From assembly GCA_020161395.1 (NCBI GenBank), contig JAIUOE010000002.1:372001-436000 (forward strand): a stretch of DNA of 64,000 nucleotides, read 5' to 3'. Shown here piece by piece: positions 18,136 to 27,610 of this stretch (position 1 is its first letter; each line of letters starts with the position of its first letter). Under the pieces are notes generated by a model, which was given only the letters and a program-made list of their open reading frames with translations, did no database searches and was not told where the DNA came from. Source of the stretch: Bacteroidota bacterium (GTDB lineage: Bacteria; Bacteroidota; Ignavibacteria; Ignavibacteriales; Ignavibacteriaceae). Position numbers and translations under genes: made by a program.

Positions 18136-20112
18136 TCAAGATGTTCTCCCAAACCTTCTGTCGAATTCATCAAGTGAGATTTTCAGAACGACAGGTCTTC
18201 CGTGTGGACAGACATATGGATTCTCGGTGGCAAAGAGTTCGTCTATCAGCCGTCGCATCTCTTCCTGCGAGAGCCGGTCACCCACTTTGATTGCAGCTTT
18301 ACACGAGAATGATTTTGCCATGTTTTCAGTGGCATCCAAAATTTTCTCTTCCCTGTTCTCAATATACTGATCAAGAATTTCCAAAAGAATCTTTTCTTCC
18401 TCACCCGTCTTCACCTGTGAAGGGATGCTTTCAACAACCAGATCTGTTTTGGAAATTACTTTTACAATAAAACCCAGCCTCTGAAGATATTCCTGCAACT
18501 CCTTAACCAGCATCACCCTCGCGGGGTCCGTATGAATCACTTTTGGGAAAAGAAGCTGCTGAAAAAGGGGCATCCCTCTCGTCAACTGCTTTTTTGCCAT
18601 TTCATATAAAATTCTCTCATGTGCCACATGCTGATCAATTATCATCAGACCCGTTTTAATCTGGCACAATATGTATTTGTTGTGCAACTGAATGATAAAG
18701 GGTGTCGAGTCGGTCTCCGCAGTGTCAGCGGGTATTCTCTCAAAAATCTTCGGAGTGTAGGCATCCACATTTTTATCACCGTATGATCCAACACTCACTG
18801 ACTTACCTCCAAATGCAGTTGCATTTCCCTGACCATCACCCGAACCTGCATCTGCAAATGGATGATTCTCGTCATCGGTCTCTTCCCCCGTTTCTACTCT
18901 TCGCGAAATGGCGCCAAATATCAGGTCGATATCGCTGTCATTTATCACGGGACGCTTGGGAATGGAAGAGGAACCTGACCGGAAATCTCTCTCCCAGTTG
19001 TTTGCAGATCGTTGAGTGTTTTCGGGTCTGTCACTGAAATCACTTCTTTGCGTTCTGGAATAGTTGTCAAAACCAAGTTTTTCGGTCTCACCAAGACTGT
19101 TCACCGTAAATGAAAGTGAAGGGACAAGATCAAATTCCCCAAGACCTTTTCTGACCACTGCACTAACAAAGTTATATATATCCTTCTCCTCATCAAATCT
19201 CACTTCGAGTTTTGAGGGATGGACATTTACATCCACCTTGGCAGGATCAATCTCGAGAAAAAGGACAAAAAAAGGATAGTCCCCCTTCTCAAGGAAATTT
19301 TCATAAGCATTAAAAACTGCAAAATTCACCTGCTTCGACGAAACAAACCTTCCGTTCAGAAAAAGATACTGGTCTCCCCTTGCCTTCTTCACAAGTGCAG
19401 GCTTACCCAAATAGCCTTTTATCGAAAGATAATCGGTTTTTTCTTCAACGAATATTGTATTGTTTCTTACTTTATCCCCAAAAACCTGTGCAAGTCTTTC
19501 GACAAGTTCACACGCCGGGAAATCATGCACGAGCGAATCATCCGTAAAAAATTTAAAACTTATATCAGGTCGCCCCAATGCAAGCCTCTGAAATACATCG
19601 ATTACATGACGCAATTCTGTGGAATCAGACTTTAAAAAATTTCTTCTTGCGGGAATATTGTAAAAAAGATTCTTTACACTAATATCCGTTCCTTTAAAAT
19701 AACCACCCTGATCCTTCGTGATCGTTCGGCTGTCATCTATTTTAATTACAGTGGAAAGCTGCTCATTGCTTGTTCCCGTTTTCATTTCAAACTGTGCAAC
19801 AGCAATCATCGAACTTAATGCCTCACCCCGGAATCCAAGAGTTGTTATCGCATCAAGATCACTCTCCACCACAATCTTGCTTGTAGCATGCTTCATAATG
19901 GAAACCAGAGCATCCTCTTCGGTCATCCCCTCACCATTGTCGATCACTCTTATGAGAGTTCTCCCGGCATTTTTAATGACGAGTTCGATCTCAGTGGCAC
20001 CGGCATCAATAGAGTTTTCCATCAACTCCTTCACAGCCGATTCAGGCCTCTGGATGACCTCACCCGCCGCAATCTTGCTTGCTATATTCTCAGGTAAAAC
20101 TCTTATTTTCAT
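18136..20112 (-). CDS. mutL: DNA mismatch repair protein MutL
   Basis: Mismatch-repair ATPase, 658 residues. The GHKL ATPase motifs are ENSIDAGATEIELVIKNAG, DNGEGM and GFRGEALSSM at the N-terminus. The C-terminal domain has the endonuclease motif DQHVAHERILYE (DQHA(x)2E(x)4E pattern) and the metal-site motif CPHGRP near residue 635, so this MutL is predicted to nick DNA. The linker around residues 340-450 is variable and rich in D, E, S and G. It probably belongs behind thyA-folA but is separated from folA by a 200-base repeat region. Confidence 0.96.
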   Translation of the reverse strand: MKIRVLPENIASKIAAGEVIQRPESAVKELMENSIDAGATEIELVIKNAGRTLIRVIDNGEGMTEEDALVSIMKHATSKIVVESDLDAITTLGFRGEALSSMIAVAQFEMKTGTSNEQLSTVIKIDDSRTITKDQGGYFKGTDISVKNLFYNIPARRNFLKSDSTELRHVIDVFQRLALGRPDISFKFFTDDSLVHDFPACELVERLAQVFGDKVRNNTIFVEEKTDYLSIKGYLGKPALVKKARGDQYLFLNGRFVSSKQVNFAVFNAYENFLEKGDYPFFVLFLEIDPAKVDVNVHPSKLEVRFDEEKDIYNFVSAVVRKGLGEFDLVPSLSFTVNSLGETEKLGFDNYSRTQRSDFSDRPENTQRSANNWERDFRSGSSSIPKRPVINDSDIDLIFGAISRRVETGEETDDENHPFADAGSGDGQGNATAFGGKSVSVGSYGDKNVDAYTPKIFERIPADTAETDSTPFIIQLHNKYILCQIKTGLMIIDQHVAHERILYEMAKKQLTRGMPLFQQLLFPKVIHTDPARVMLVKELQEYLQRLGFIVKVISKTDLVVESIPSQVKTGEEEKILLEILDQYIENREEKILDATENMAKSFSCKAAIKVGDRLSQEEMRRLIDELFATENPYVCPHGRPVVLKISLDEFDRRFGRTS

Positions 20113-20121
20113 CTTTTTTTG

Positions 20122-20313
20122 TCTCTTTGCGTTCTTTGTGTCCTCTGCGGTTTCAGATAGTTACACGGATTTCACGGATTTTACACAGACTTCACGGATA
20201 CTCTCTTTGCGTTCTTTGCGTCCTCTGCGGTTTCAGATAGTTACACGGATTTCAGGGATTTTACACAGATTTCACGGATACTTTCTTTGCGTTCTTTGCG
20301 TTCTCTGCGGTTT
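20122..20313. repeat. 80-bp tandem repeat, about 2.4 copies, between mutL and folA
   Basis: The word TCTTTGCGTTCTTTG starts at 20124, 20204 and 20284, giving an 80-base period. Each full unit contains a CTCTGCGGTTTCAG block and several near-copies of ACACGGATTTCACGGATT. Copies differ by only a few bases. The last copy runs up to the folA stop codon. No gene is visible inside it. Confidence 0.85.
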
Positions 20314-20833
20314 ATTCTATCACCGAAGTTCCGAAGTTCTGAAGTTCCGAAGTTCTCTCGTACCTTGCAATTACAAACTCATCCCGTGCTTCACTGCTTA
20401 CAAGGTTCCACTCCTCAAAGCTAAACCGTGGGAAAGTCACCTCTCCTTCGGCAGAAAACCTCATCCACGAAATTATCATCTCATCCACCAGTCCTTTTTC
20501 GAGAACCTGCCGGTAAATTTCACCCCCGCCAATTATAAACATTTTTTCTTTGGAAATGGTGCTTGCATATTCAAAGCCCTCCTCAAGTGAATGAAAAACC
20601 TTCACTTCAGGAAATTTTGGATCAAAGTTTTTATCGCGGGTTATAACTATATGTTCCCTGTCCCGCAGAGGTTTTTTGAAAAAACCGTATGTTTTTCGCC
20701 CCATAAGAACGGGATAACCGATGGTGGTAGCCTTGAAATGGTCAAAATCCTCTTTTACATTCCACGACATGTCACCGTTGGCTTTGCCGATTACGAAATT
20801 ATTTGCCACAGCGACGATAATTATTCGCTTCAA
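20312..20833 (-). CDS. folA: Dihydrofolate reductase
   Basis: Reduces dihydrofolate with NADPH, 173 residues. Family blocks are IIIVAVANNFVIGKANGDMSW at the N-terminus, GYPVLMGRKTYGF, VITRDKNF and MFIIGGGEIYRQVL. Translation appears to start at TTG overlapping the thyA stop by 4 bases. The last about 14 residues (TSELQNFGTSVIE) lie past the conserved fold and are encoded by a GAACTTC-type repeat, so the C-terminal tail looks like a repeat captured into the gene. Confidence 0.93.
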   Translation of the reverse strand: MKRIIIVAVANNFVIGKANGDMSWNVKEDFDHFKATTIGYPVLMGRKTYGFFKKPLRDREHIVITRDKNFDPKFPEVKVFHSLEEGFEYASTISKEKMFIIGGGEIYRQVLEKGLVDEMIISWMRFSAEGEVTFPRFSFEEWNLVSSEARDEFVIARYERTSELQNFGTSVIE

Positions 20834-21669
20834 ACGGCAACCTCGAATTTAATCGCAGGGTGACTTGTATATCCAACCAGTTCAAAATCCTCGAATTTCA
20901 ACTCATCAATCGGTTTTTTGGCAATTTTAAGTGTGGGAAGTGGAAGCGGTACCCTCTCAAGCTGTAATTTCAATCCTTCGAGGTGGTCATACTTCTCCTG
21001 CGGGGTTCCTTTATCGGCTACATATATATGAGCATCTATAATGGTGTGACTGAAAATCCCCGGCTCAAGTCCCGTTTCATTTGCGATTATCATGGTGAGC
21101 ATCGAGTAAGCCGCAAGGTTGAAAGGTATTCCGAGAGCTATGTCCCCCGATCTTTGGGTAAGGTGACAGTTCAGTCTGTTCCCCTGAACATTAAATGCAA
21201 AGGTGTAGTGACACGGAGGAAGTTTGCTTTTTGTGGCATTTCCCGGTTCCCAGGCTGTTACAATCAGTCTGCGGCTGTATGGATTTCTCTTTATTTCGTC
21301 AATAATATATCTTATCTGATCAACCTGCCTTACCTGCCAGTTACCGTTTTCATCCATTTCAGCGGAGGGAAATTTCCTCCAGTAATAACCGTAGGCGGTT
21401 TCAAGATTTCCTTCCTCGTCAGCCCAGGCATCCCAAATCTTTGTGTGCTGCCTCAAATTCCTGATGTGGTCTTCACCCGAGAGATACCATAAAACTTCGT
21501 GTAAAAGCGATTTCCAGATCATCTTTTTGGTCGTCAGAAGTGGAAATCCTTTTGAAATATCCACACGATAATTCGCTGAAAAATAAGATATCGTATCAAT
21601 CCCCGTCCGTGATGGTTTACGAACTCCTTCGTTCATTACGAGACGGACAAGGTCCAGGTATTCTTTCAT
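20830..21669 (-). CDS. thyA: Thymidylate synthase
   Basis: Methylates dUMP using methylene-THF, producing the dihydrofolate that the next gene product reduces. It is 279 residues. The active-site cysteine is in LPPCHYTFAFNV, followed by CHLTQRSGDIALGIPFNLAAYS, the dUMP-binding block, and DAHIY. N-terminal RTGIDTISYFSANYR has the phosphate-binding arginine. The 4-base overlap with folA makes a compact thymidylate-cycle pair. Confidence 0.96.
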   Translation of the reverse strand: MKEYLDLVRLVMNEGVRKPSRTGIDTISYFSANYRVDISKGFPLLTTKKMIWKSLLHEVLWYLSGEDHIRNLRQHTKIWDAWADEEGNLETAYGYYWRKFPSAEMDENGNWQVRQVDQIRYIIDEIKRNPYSRRLIVTAWEPGNATKSKLPPCHYTFAFNVQGNRLNCHLTQRSGDIALGIPFNLAAYSMLTMIIANETGLEPGIFSHTIIDAHIYVADKGTPQEKYDHLEGLKLQLERVPLPLPTLKIAKKPIDELKFEDFELVGYTSHPAIKFEVAV

Positions 21670-21775
21670 CTTTGCTGTTCTGTTTAGAGGGATTTAAGAA
21701 AAAATTAAACCGCAATTTACAAAATTCGGGAGAATGTCTAATGGCAATTACTTACTCTCAAACAGGGTTCAAGAG

Positions 21776-23677
21776 TTACTTCAAAAGATTATCAACTCTG
21801 TTCACATCAGGAACATTTTCGTCACCAAGCAGGTAGGATGCACCTTTTCGCAGCACAGGCAGGTTGATATTAAGTGATTTTCTTCCTTCTTTCCATACGA
21901 GAGCGGTTTTGGAGTAAATGAGTTTCTTGTTATCCCCGTTTACTTCATAGATTCGTACTGGCAACGGGAGTCTCCCTTTGTTTTCAACCACAACCGCCAC
22001 TTCACCATCCCCGGCTCCCTTCCCTTTTGTTTTATCTCCGTCGATTAAACTGTATTTCAATGTCATGTCAGGATAATCCCAGTTAAAAAACCACGATTTA
22101 AAATACCAGCTAAGGTCTTCACCATAGAAACTGCTCATGGTATTAAAAAAGTCAAACGGCATCGGGTGCTTTCCGTTCCACAATGAGATATAATATCTCA
22201 TGGCTTCACGGAATTTCTCCTCACCCATAATATCCTGCAAAAAGAGATAAGCAAGTGAAGGTCTGTTATAGGCTGCCATTCTGTAGGTTTGTCCTTTAAG
22301 TTGAATTGAAGGTACCATAGGCGGCACTTCAAACTCTCGTCCGGCGAGTTCGTCGAAAGCCTTCATCTGGTTTGCTACCGGATTGTATTTCCCGACTTCT
22401 TTCTGAAATTTGTAAGGAATCATTCTTGCCCAGCCCTCGTCCATAAAAGCATATTTCACTTCATTTGTTCCCATAAAAAACGGGAAATATGTGTGTGCAA
22501 TTTCGTGAGAAGTGAGCCCCACGGCCGAGGCATACGAATTTTCGGACCCGTCGTTCACCATCATCGGAAACTCCATACCTCCCTGACCATTAAAGACAGT
22601 CATCACAGGGTACGGATAAGGGACACCCGGTAAATCTTCGGAAAAATAGTTTATTGCCTTAACCGCAATGTCAGCAACCTGATAAAAATCTTCCGAATTT
22701 TCGTTATAAACTGCTGATACAAAAGCTTTTCTGCCTGTTTTTTTATCCACAATCATGGTTGAAGCATCCCATAGATAATCAACTGCAGAAGCAAATGCAA
22801 AATCAGGAACGAATTTGGCTTTATAATAAAAGGTGTTTTTCCCTTTTTTCGTCTTCAGGGCGGTTTTGTTCTCATTTGTGATGATGTTTACAATCTTTTC
22901 AGAGTTCATAGCCTTTTTCCATGAGTCAAGAATTGCATCTGAATATACTTCTGACGGGTTTTGCAATTCTCCCGTTGCCCAAACAAGGAATCCCTCGGGA
23001 ACGGTAACTTTTACATCAAAATCTGCAAAATTATTGTAAAATTCCTGATTCATGGTGTAGTTTTGCATGTCCCATCCCTGAAGATCATCATAAACTGACA
23101 TCTGGGGGTACCAGTAGGCAACGAAGAGGGTTGAATCGCTGTATTTCCCCATTCTGACTCTGGATATCTCCGGAATTTTAGCCTCCCAATTCATTGCGAG
23201 CGAAACCTTTGCACCACTTAACAAAGGTGAATCGAGACTTATCGTCATTAATGTGCCAGACCTGTTAATCATCCCGCTTTTTAAATCGATCTCCACACCA
23301 TCAATTTTCAGGTCGGATATTACAGTGCCGTCATGCACATCTTTTGGATTGATCTGAAAATCCCTCGCCACTCCCTTTTTAAATGCATCCTGATATAATC
23401 TCAGAACGAGTTTTGTGAGGTTTTTGGGAAAGTTGTTTTTATATTCGATATTGATTTTTCCTTTTACCACTCCCTCGACGGGAAACAATTCTGCATCAAT
23501 TTTGTAAGCAACATCGTTCATCACATAATTTTTCCCCGGTTTTCCCTCCGGAGTCCGAAATCCGCTTTCAACCGCCTCTCTGATATTCAGGGGCATATAC
23601 TCATTTATTTCAAAGTTCTGGGCGAAGCCTGAGAATGACAGAAGAATGATTAACGGAACGATTGCAAACCGGAACAT
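21776..23677 (-). CDS. Exported M1-family metallopeptidase
   Basis: Zinc aminopeptidase-like protein, 633 residues with a signal peptide (first about 19 residues, ending GFAQ). The zinc site is HEIAH followed 18 residues later by E (FMDEGWA), the gluzincin spacing. The exopeptidase motif reads GGMEFP rather than GAMEN, as is common in bacterial M1 paralogs. A C-terminal segment looks like a beta domain. It lies 4 bases after aroA and is probably co-transcribed. It likely digests peptides in the periplasm or at the surface. Confidence 0.9.
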   Translation of the reverse strand: MFRFAIVPLIILLSFSGFAQNFEINEYMPLNIREAVESGFRTPEGKPGKNYVMNDVAYKIDAELFPVEGVVKGKINIEYKNNFPKNLTKLVLRLYQDAFKKGVARDFQINPKDVHDGTVISDLKIDGVEIDLKSGMINRSGTLMTISLDSPLLSGAKVSLAMNWEAKIPEISRVRMGKYSDSTLFVAYWYPQMSVYDDLQGWDMQNYTMNQEFYNNFADFDVKVTVPEGFLVWATGELQNPSEVYSDAILDSWKKAMNSEKIVNIITNENKTALKTKKGKNTFYYKAKFVPDFAFASAVDYLWDASTMIVDKKTGRKAFVSAVYNENSEDFYQVADIAVKAINYFSEDLPGVPYPYPVMTVFNGQGGMEFPMMVNDGSENSYASAVGLTSHEIAHTYFPFFMGTNEVKYAFMDEGWARMIPYKFQKEVGKYNPVANQMKAFDELAGREFEVPPMVPSIQLKGQTYRMAAYNRPSLAYLFLQDIMGEEKFREAMRYYISLWNGKHPMPFDFFNTMSSFYGEDLSWYFKSWFFNWDYPDMTLKYSLIDGDKTKGKGAGDGEVAVVVENKGRLPLPVRIYEVNGDNKKLIYSKTALVWKEGRKSLNINLPVLRKGASYLLGDENVPDVNRVDNLLK

Positions 23678-23681
23678 TGTG

Positions 23682-24965
23682 TCAGTCCTTTTTGGAAATT
23701 GAGTCTAATTGATCATAAAAAGCGGGATTGGAAACCGCGACACACTCTGATTCATTTACTTTCCCCCCCTGATTCAGAAGTGCCGCAAGAATTGAAAAAG
23801 CCATCGCGATTCTGTGATCGCCGTAGCTCTCAAAAAGGGCAAAATCATCCAAATCCTTTCCGTACAAAAGGAATCCGTCATCATACTCTGCCACTCCCGC
23901 ACCGCAGAACTGAAGATTTTTCACAATTGCGGAGATTCTGTCTGTCTCTTTCACTCTAAGTTCTTTTGCATTTTTTATCTGAAATCCCCCCTCTGCAAAA
24001 AGTCCGGCAATGGTTAAAGCGGGAATTTCATCGATAATAAGGGGAATCTCTTCAGGGTCAATTTCTATATTTATAAGGTCGGATCTTTTAACAAAAATAT
24101 CGCCCGACTTGCCACAGTTTCCCGTCTCTTCCCTGTCCACAATTATTTGACCACCCATTCGTTTCAGAATTTCGATCGCCATTGTCCGCTCAGGCGTAAG
24201 AAGGAGATTTTTAATTCTGAGGGTATCCCCCGCTATCAGGGTAAGAACTATGAAGAACATCGCACTCGAAATATCACCCGGAACCGTAAACTCTCCCGGT
24301 TTTGGATAGTATGCTTTTGAAACGGTCATTACTTTTCCCGAGGGGTGTGCCTCCCTTGGAATCCCGAGCATCTCCTCGGTATGATTTCTCGTTTCAAATG
24401 GATCAATCAGAGTCAATTTGCCTCTTCCGAGATGTAACCCCGCGAGAATCAGTGCACTTTTTACCTGTGCACTCGCCACTTCAAGAGTAATCTCAGCCGA
24501 TTTGAACTTCCCTTTACTGACCGTCATCGGGAGGGAGTTGCCCGTAAGCTCAATTTTGGCACCAATTTTCTTGAGGGGATTTGCCACCCTCTCCATCGGT
24601 CTGGTTCTGAGGGAATCATCACCTGTGAGGGTTGATTCGAAATCCTGAGCAGAAAGAAGTCCTGCCAAAAGTCGTGCGGTCGTCCCTGAATTTCCGGCAT
24701 CAAGATCTTTCTCAGGCTTTTTGAATCCCTTAAAACCAACACCCGTTACAACCAGATCCTCCCCTCTCTTTTCGAATCCGGCTCCCAGCTCTTTCAGGCA
24801 GTTGATGGATGATTCGACATCGGCACTGTGAGAAATATTCTTAATCACCGACTCCCCTTCAGCCATTGCAGCAAAAATCACAGCCCTGTGAGATACCGAT
24901 TTGTCGCCAGAAAAGGTCAGTTCACCTTTTACTCTTTGTATCTGCTTGATTGTCTTTAAAGTCAT
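23682..24965 (-). CDS. aroA: 3-phosphoshikimate 1-carboxyvinyltransferase (EPSP synthase)
   Basis: Shikimate-pathway enzyme joining shikimate-3-phosphate and PEP, 427 residues. N-terminal GDKSVSHRAVIFAAMAEG, the PEP-binding block LDAGNSGTTARLLAGLL and the later late-domain stretches RVKETDRISAI and YGDHRIAMAFSI are all present. The glycine-containing NSGTT motif is the normal glyphosate-binding form. The ATG is preceded by GGAAAG. The M1 peptidase gene follows by 4 bases. Confidence 0.95.
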   Translation of the reverse strand: MTLKTIKQIQRVKGELTFSGDKSVSHRAVIFAAMAEGESVIKNISHSADVESSINCLKELGAGFEKRGEDLVVTGVGFKGFKKPEKDLDAGNSGTTARLLAGLLSAQDFESTLTGDDSLRTRPMERVANPLKKIGAKIELTGNSLPMTVSKGKFKSAEITLEVASAQVKSALILAGLHLGRGKLTLIDPFETRNHTEEMLGIPREAHPSGKVMTVSKAYYPKPGEFTVPGDISSAMFFIVLTLIAGDTLRIKNLLLTPERTMAIEILKRMGGQIIVDREETGNCGKSGDIFVKRSDLINIEIDPEEIPLIIDEIPALTIAGLFAEGGFQIKNAKELRVKETDRISAIVKNLQFCGAGVAEYDDGFLLYGKDLDDFALFESYGDHRIAMAFSILAALLNQGGKVNESECVAVSNPAFYDQLDSISKKD

Positions 24966-25059
24966 AGTCTTTCCATATTCATTTCAGCCAAAATTCGACT
25001 GATATTTTTCTTCTTTTATCTTTTTTTAATTTTGTTTCAGTATTCTTCCACCTGAGGAG

Positions 25060-25656
25060 CTATTTCTTCATCCACTTCGAAACCATCTCTTCATATTCAT
25101 CATCCGGAAGCCGGGACTGCTGATAATGTCCTGCGAGAAGTTTCTGCCTCATCGCCTCATAAACAGATACTGCAGCGGCAACCGAGGCATTAAGACTTTG
25201 AATCATCCCTTTCATGGGAATGTAATAACTGAAATCCGCTTTGGCGAGTGCATCGGGTGAAACACCTCTGTGCTCATTTCCCATTACAAAAGCAACCTTA
25301 CGGGTGAAATCGATGTCATAAAGCGATCTCGAATTTTCATCCAGATAACTGGCTGCGATGATAAATCCTTTTTCACGAAGCGAAGTGTAGCAATCATCAA
25401 CGGTTTTGAATTTTTCAGTCTCCACCCACTTCGATGCTGAAGCTGATGACTTACCGCCAAGTTTCGGGAATTTTTCAATATTGTAGAGGAGTGATACTTT
25501 TTTTATGCCCACAGCATCGCAACTTCTTAGAATTGCACTCACATTGTGGGGGTCGTGTATGTTTTCAAGTACTAAAGTGAGATCATTCTGTCTGTTTGCT
25601 GCTACACGAAGAATCTTTTCGCGGCGGGATTGTGTAATTTCGCGGGATTTTTCCAA
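25060..25656 (-). CDS. trmH: TrmH-type tRNA (guanosine-2'-O)-methyltransferase
   Basis: SPOUT methyltransferase of 198 residues, predicted to methylate the 2'-OH of G18 in tRNA. Motif 1 is LENIHDPHNVSAILRSCDAVG (catalytic arginine), motif 2 VAFVMGNEHRGVS and motif 3 IPMKGMIQSLNASVAAAVSVYE. The layout matches TrmH rather than RlmB, which carries an extra N-terminal domain. It ends the ymdB-folD-deoC-hicB-trmH run. Confidence 0.88.
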   Translation of the reverse strand: MEKSREITQSRREKILRVAANRQNDLTLVLENIHDPHNVSAILRSCDAVGIKKVSLLYNIEKFPKLGGKSSASASKWVETEKFKTVDDCYTSLREKGFIIAASYLDENSRSLYDIDFTRKVAFVMGNEHRGVSPDALAKADFSYYIPMKGMIQSLNASVAAAVSVYEAMRQKLLAGHYQQSRLPDDEYEEMVSKWMKK

Positions 25657-25657
25657 T

Positions 25658-25885
25658 TTACTTTACAATCAGTTTGTAAATACTAAAGGTGAAGTCGCCT
25701 CTCGATTTGTCCAGCTTGAGGCGTTTGATGTCATCAATCTTGAGATAGAAAAGAGCAAGTTCGAGAATCTTGTCCATCACTTCATCCTCGGAATGAGCCC
25801 AGCTTTCGCAACCGTGAAGTGATGGTATTTCGGCAGTAAAGCCGTCGTCTGTCTTAGTAACTACCAGTTCCAGAACCACTGCCAC
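25658..25885 (-). CDS. HicB-like protein without a HicA partner
   Basis: A 75-residue protein with a HicB/UPF0150-like fold: the N-terminal strand pattern ELVVTKTDDGFTAEIPSLHGCESWAHSEDEV matches the half-RNase-H fold of HicB antitoxins. There is no C-terminal DNA-binding domain, and no HicA toxin ORF is next to it. It starts at GTG inside the last 32 bases of deoC and ends 1 base before trmH. It may be a domesticated antitoxin-like protein with another role. Confidence 0.7.
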   Translation of the reverse strand: MAVVLELVVTKTDDGFTAEIPSLHGCESWAHSEDEVMDKILELALFYLKIDDIKRLKLDKSRGDFTFSIYKLIVK

Positions 25886-26729
25886 CGCCCGTCACAATTT
25901 TTACGCTGGCACTGGCACCAATTCTGTCGGCACCGCTTTCCACCATCGCTTTTGCATCTTCCGTGGTCCTTATTCCACCTGATGCCTTCACTCCGAGTGT
26001 GGTACCCACAACCTGCCGCATCAGAGCGACCGCCTGCACCGTTGCACCCCCCTTCGAGAAGCCGGTGGAGGTTTTTACATAATTTGCACCTGCCTGTTTG
26101 CAGATCAGCGAAGCCTTTACGATCTCCTCATCTGTCAGAAGACATGTCTCAAGGATCACTTTTACAATTATTCTTCTGTTTTTCGCAGGAATCACAATCT
26201 GTTGAATGTCTTCAAAAACCTCACGGTACATCCCCGATTTCAGCCAGCCGACATTAATTACCATGTCAAGTTCCTGCGCTCCCTCTGCCATTGCCTGCTC
26301 CGCTTCAGCCCTTTTTACAGCAGTCGGGTTGGAACCCAAAGGGAAGCCGATAACGGTACAAACTTTTACTCTCGTCCCCCTGAGCAGATCGCTGCACAGT
26401 TTTACATGGCAAGGATTCACACATACACTCGCAAATTCATACTGCTTCGCCTCTGCACAAAGAGTTTTTATTTCGGCAATCGTTGCATCGGGTTTAAGGA
26501 GGGTATGGTCAATCATCCTTGCGAGTTCGTGATCGCTGAGCTCGTGACCCACACCAATTCCGGCAGAAATTCTTTCCGCACCCGCATTCACAATTTTATT
26601 AACTGTCAGAGGTTGTGTTACCACATTTCGTTCCCACCCCTTGCAGGTCTCTGAAGTGCAGTAAAAATCGCTAAGTTTTCTCTCGAGCAGTGCCTGATGC
26701 ACAATTTTTGAAATTCTGGTTGAATCCAT
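25854..26729 (-). CDS. deoC: Deoxyribose-phosphate aldolase
   Basis: Cleaves 2-deoxyribose-5-phosphate into acetaldehyde and glyceraldehyde-3-phosphate; 291 residues. The Schiff-base lysine is in YVKTSTGF and the other active-site lysine in GVKASGGIR; LDMVINVGWLKSG is a family block. An N-terminal extension of about 65 residues precedes the barrel (which starts near RMIDHTLLKPDAT). The C-terminus ends GGGSGSGTGSY, a flexible tail lying in the overlap with the HicB-like gene. Confidence 0.94.
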   Translation of the reverse strand: MDSTRISKIVHQALLERKLSDFYCTSETCKGWERNVVTQPLTVNKIVNAGAERISAGIGVGHELSDHELARMIDHTLLKPDATIAEIKTLCAEAKQYEFASVCVNPCHVKLCSDLLRGTRVKVCTVIGFPLGSNPTAVKRAEAEQAMAEGAQELDMVINVGWLKSGMYREVFEDIQQIVIPAKNRRIIVKVILETCLLTDEEIVKASLICKQAGANYVKTSTGFSKGGATVQAVALMRQVVGTTLGVKASGGIRTTEDAKAMVESGADRIGASASVKIVTGGGSGSGTGSY

Positions 26730-26730
26730 T

Positions 26731-27609
26731 TTACATTCCGTAATCTTTGAATGCTTTTACTGTGTTTTTTAATAACATTGCGATGGTCATCGGTCCTACA
26801 CCACCCGGAACGGGTGTAATATACGAGGCGACCTCCGAAACTCTGTCAAAATCGACATCACCCACAAGTCTGTATCCCGTCTTTGAAGTGGCGTCCTCCA
26901 CTCTGTTTGTCCCCACATCTATAACAACAACTCCCTCTTTTACCATCTCTTTTTTGATAAATTTAGGAACTCCCATTGCCGCTATCAGGATATCCGCCTG
27001 CTTTGTGAATACAGAAATATCCCTGGCTGCCGAATGACAAACTGTTACTATTGCATTTGCAAATTTCTTTTTCTGCATCAAAAGAAGTGCGGCAGGTTTG
27101 CCGACTATGTTGCTTCTACCCACCACAACCACATGCTTTCCTGCCGGATCAATATCATATCTCTTTAGCAGTTCCACAACACCTGCAGGTGTACACGGCA
27201 GAAATCCGGGATTACCTGTTACCATCTCACCGACTGTTTGGGGGTGAAAAGCGTCAACATCTTTTTTGGGATTAACCGCCCTGATTATCACATCTTCATT
27301 TATCTGCTTTGGAAGAGGCAACTGAACGAGTATCCCGTGAAAATCACGATTTTCATTGTAATACTCAACAGTCTTCAGAAGTTCTTTTTCAGTGGTATCC
27401 TCCGGCAGGTTCACAACAACCGAATTTATCCCGACTTCACCACATGATTTATGTTTGTTTCTTACATAAACTTCGCTCGCCGGGTTATTGCCGACTATTA
27501 TGACTACAAGTCCCGGAACCCTCCCTGTTTTGAGTCTGAGTTCTTCAATCTCAATCTTGAGTTCGGCTTTGATCTCACTGGATACTTTTTTACCGTCGAT
27601 AAGAATCAT
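26731..27609 (-). CDS. folD: Bifunctional methylene-THF dehydrogenase/cyclohydrolase
   Basis: Interconverts methylene-, methenyl- and formyl-THF; 292 residues. Catalytic lysine is in VRNKHKSCGEVGI; GILVQLPLPKQI, PKKDVDAFHP and the NADP-binding GRSNIVGKPAALLL are present. The ATG at 27609 lies 1 base after the ymdB stop and gives the family length; a TTG eight codons upstream would overlap ymdB and is less likely. deoC follows by 1 base. Confidence 0.95.
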   Translation of the reverse strand: MILIDGKKVSSEIKAELKIEIEELRLKTGRVPGLVVIIVGNNPASEVYVRNKHKSCGEVGINSVVVNLPEDTTEKELLKTVEYYNENRDFHGILVQLPLPKQINEDVIIRAVNPKKDVDAFHPQTVGEMVTGNPGFLPCTPAGVVELLKRYDIDPAGKHVVVVGRSNIVGKPAALLLMQKKKFANAIVTVCHSAARDISVFTKQADILIAAMGVPKFIKKEMVKEGVVVIDVGTNRVEDATSKTGYRLVGDVDFDRVSEVASYITPVPGGVGPMTIAMLLKNTVKAFKDYGM

Positions 27610-27610
27610 A

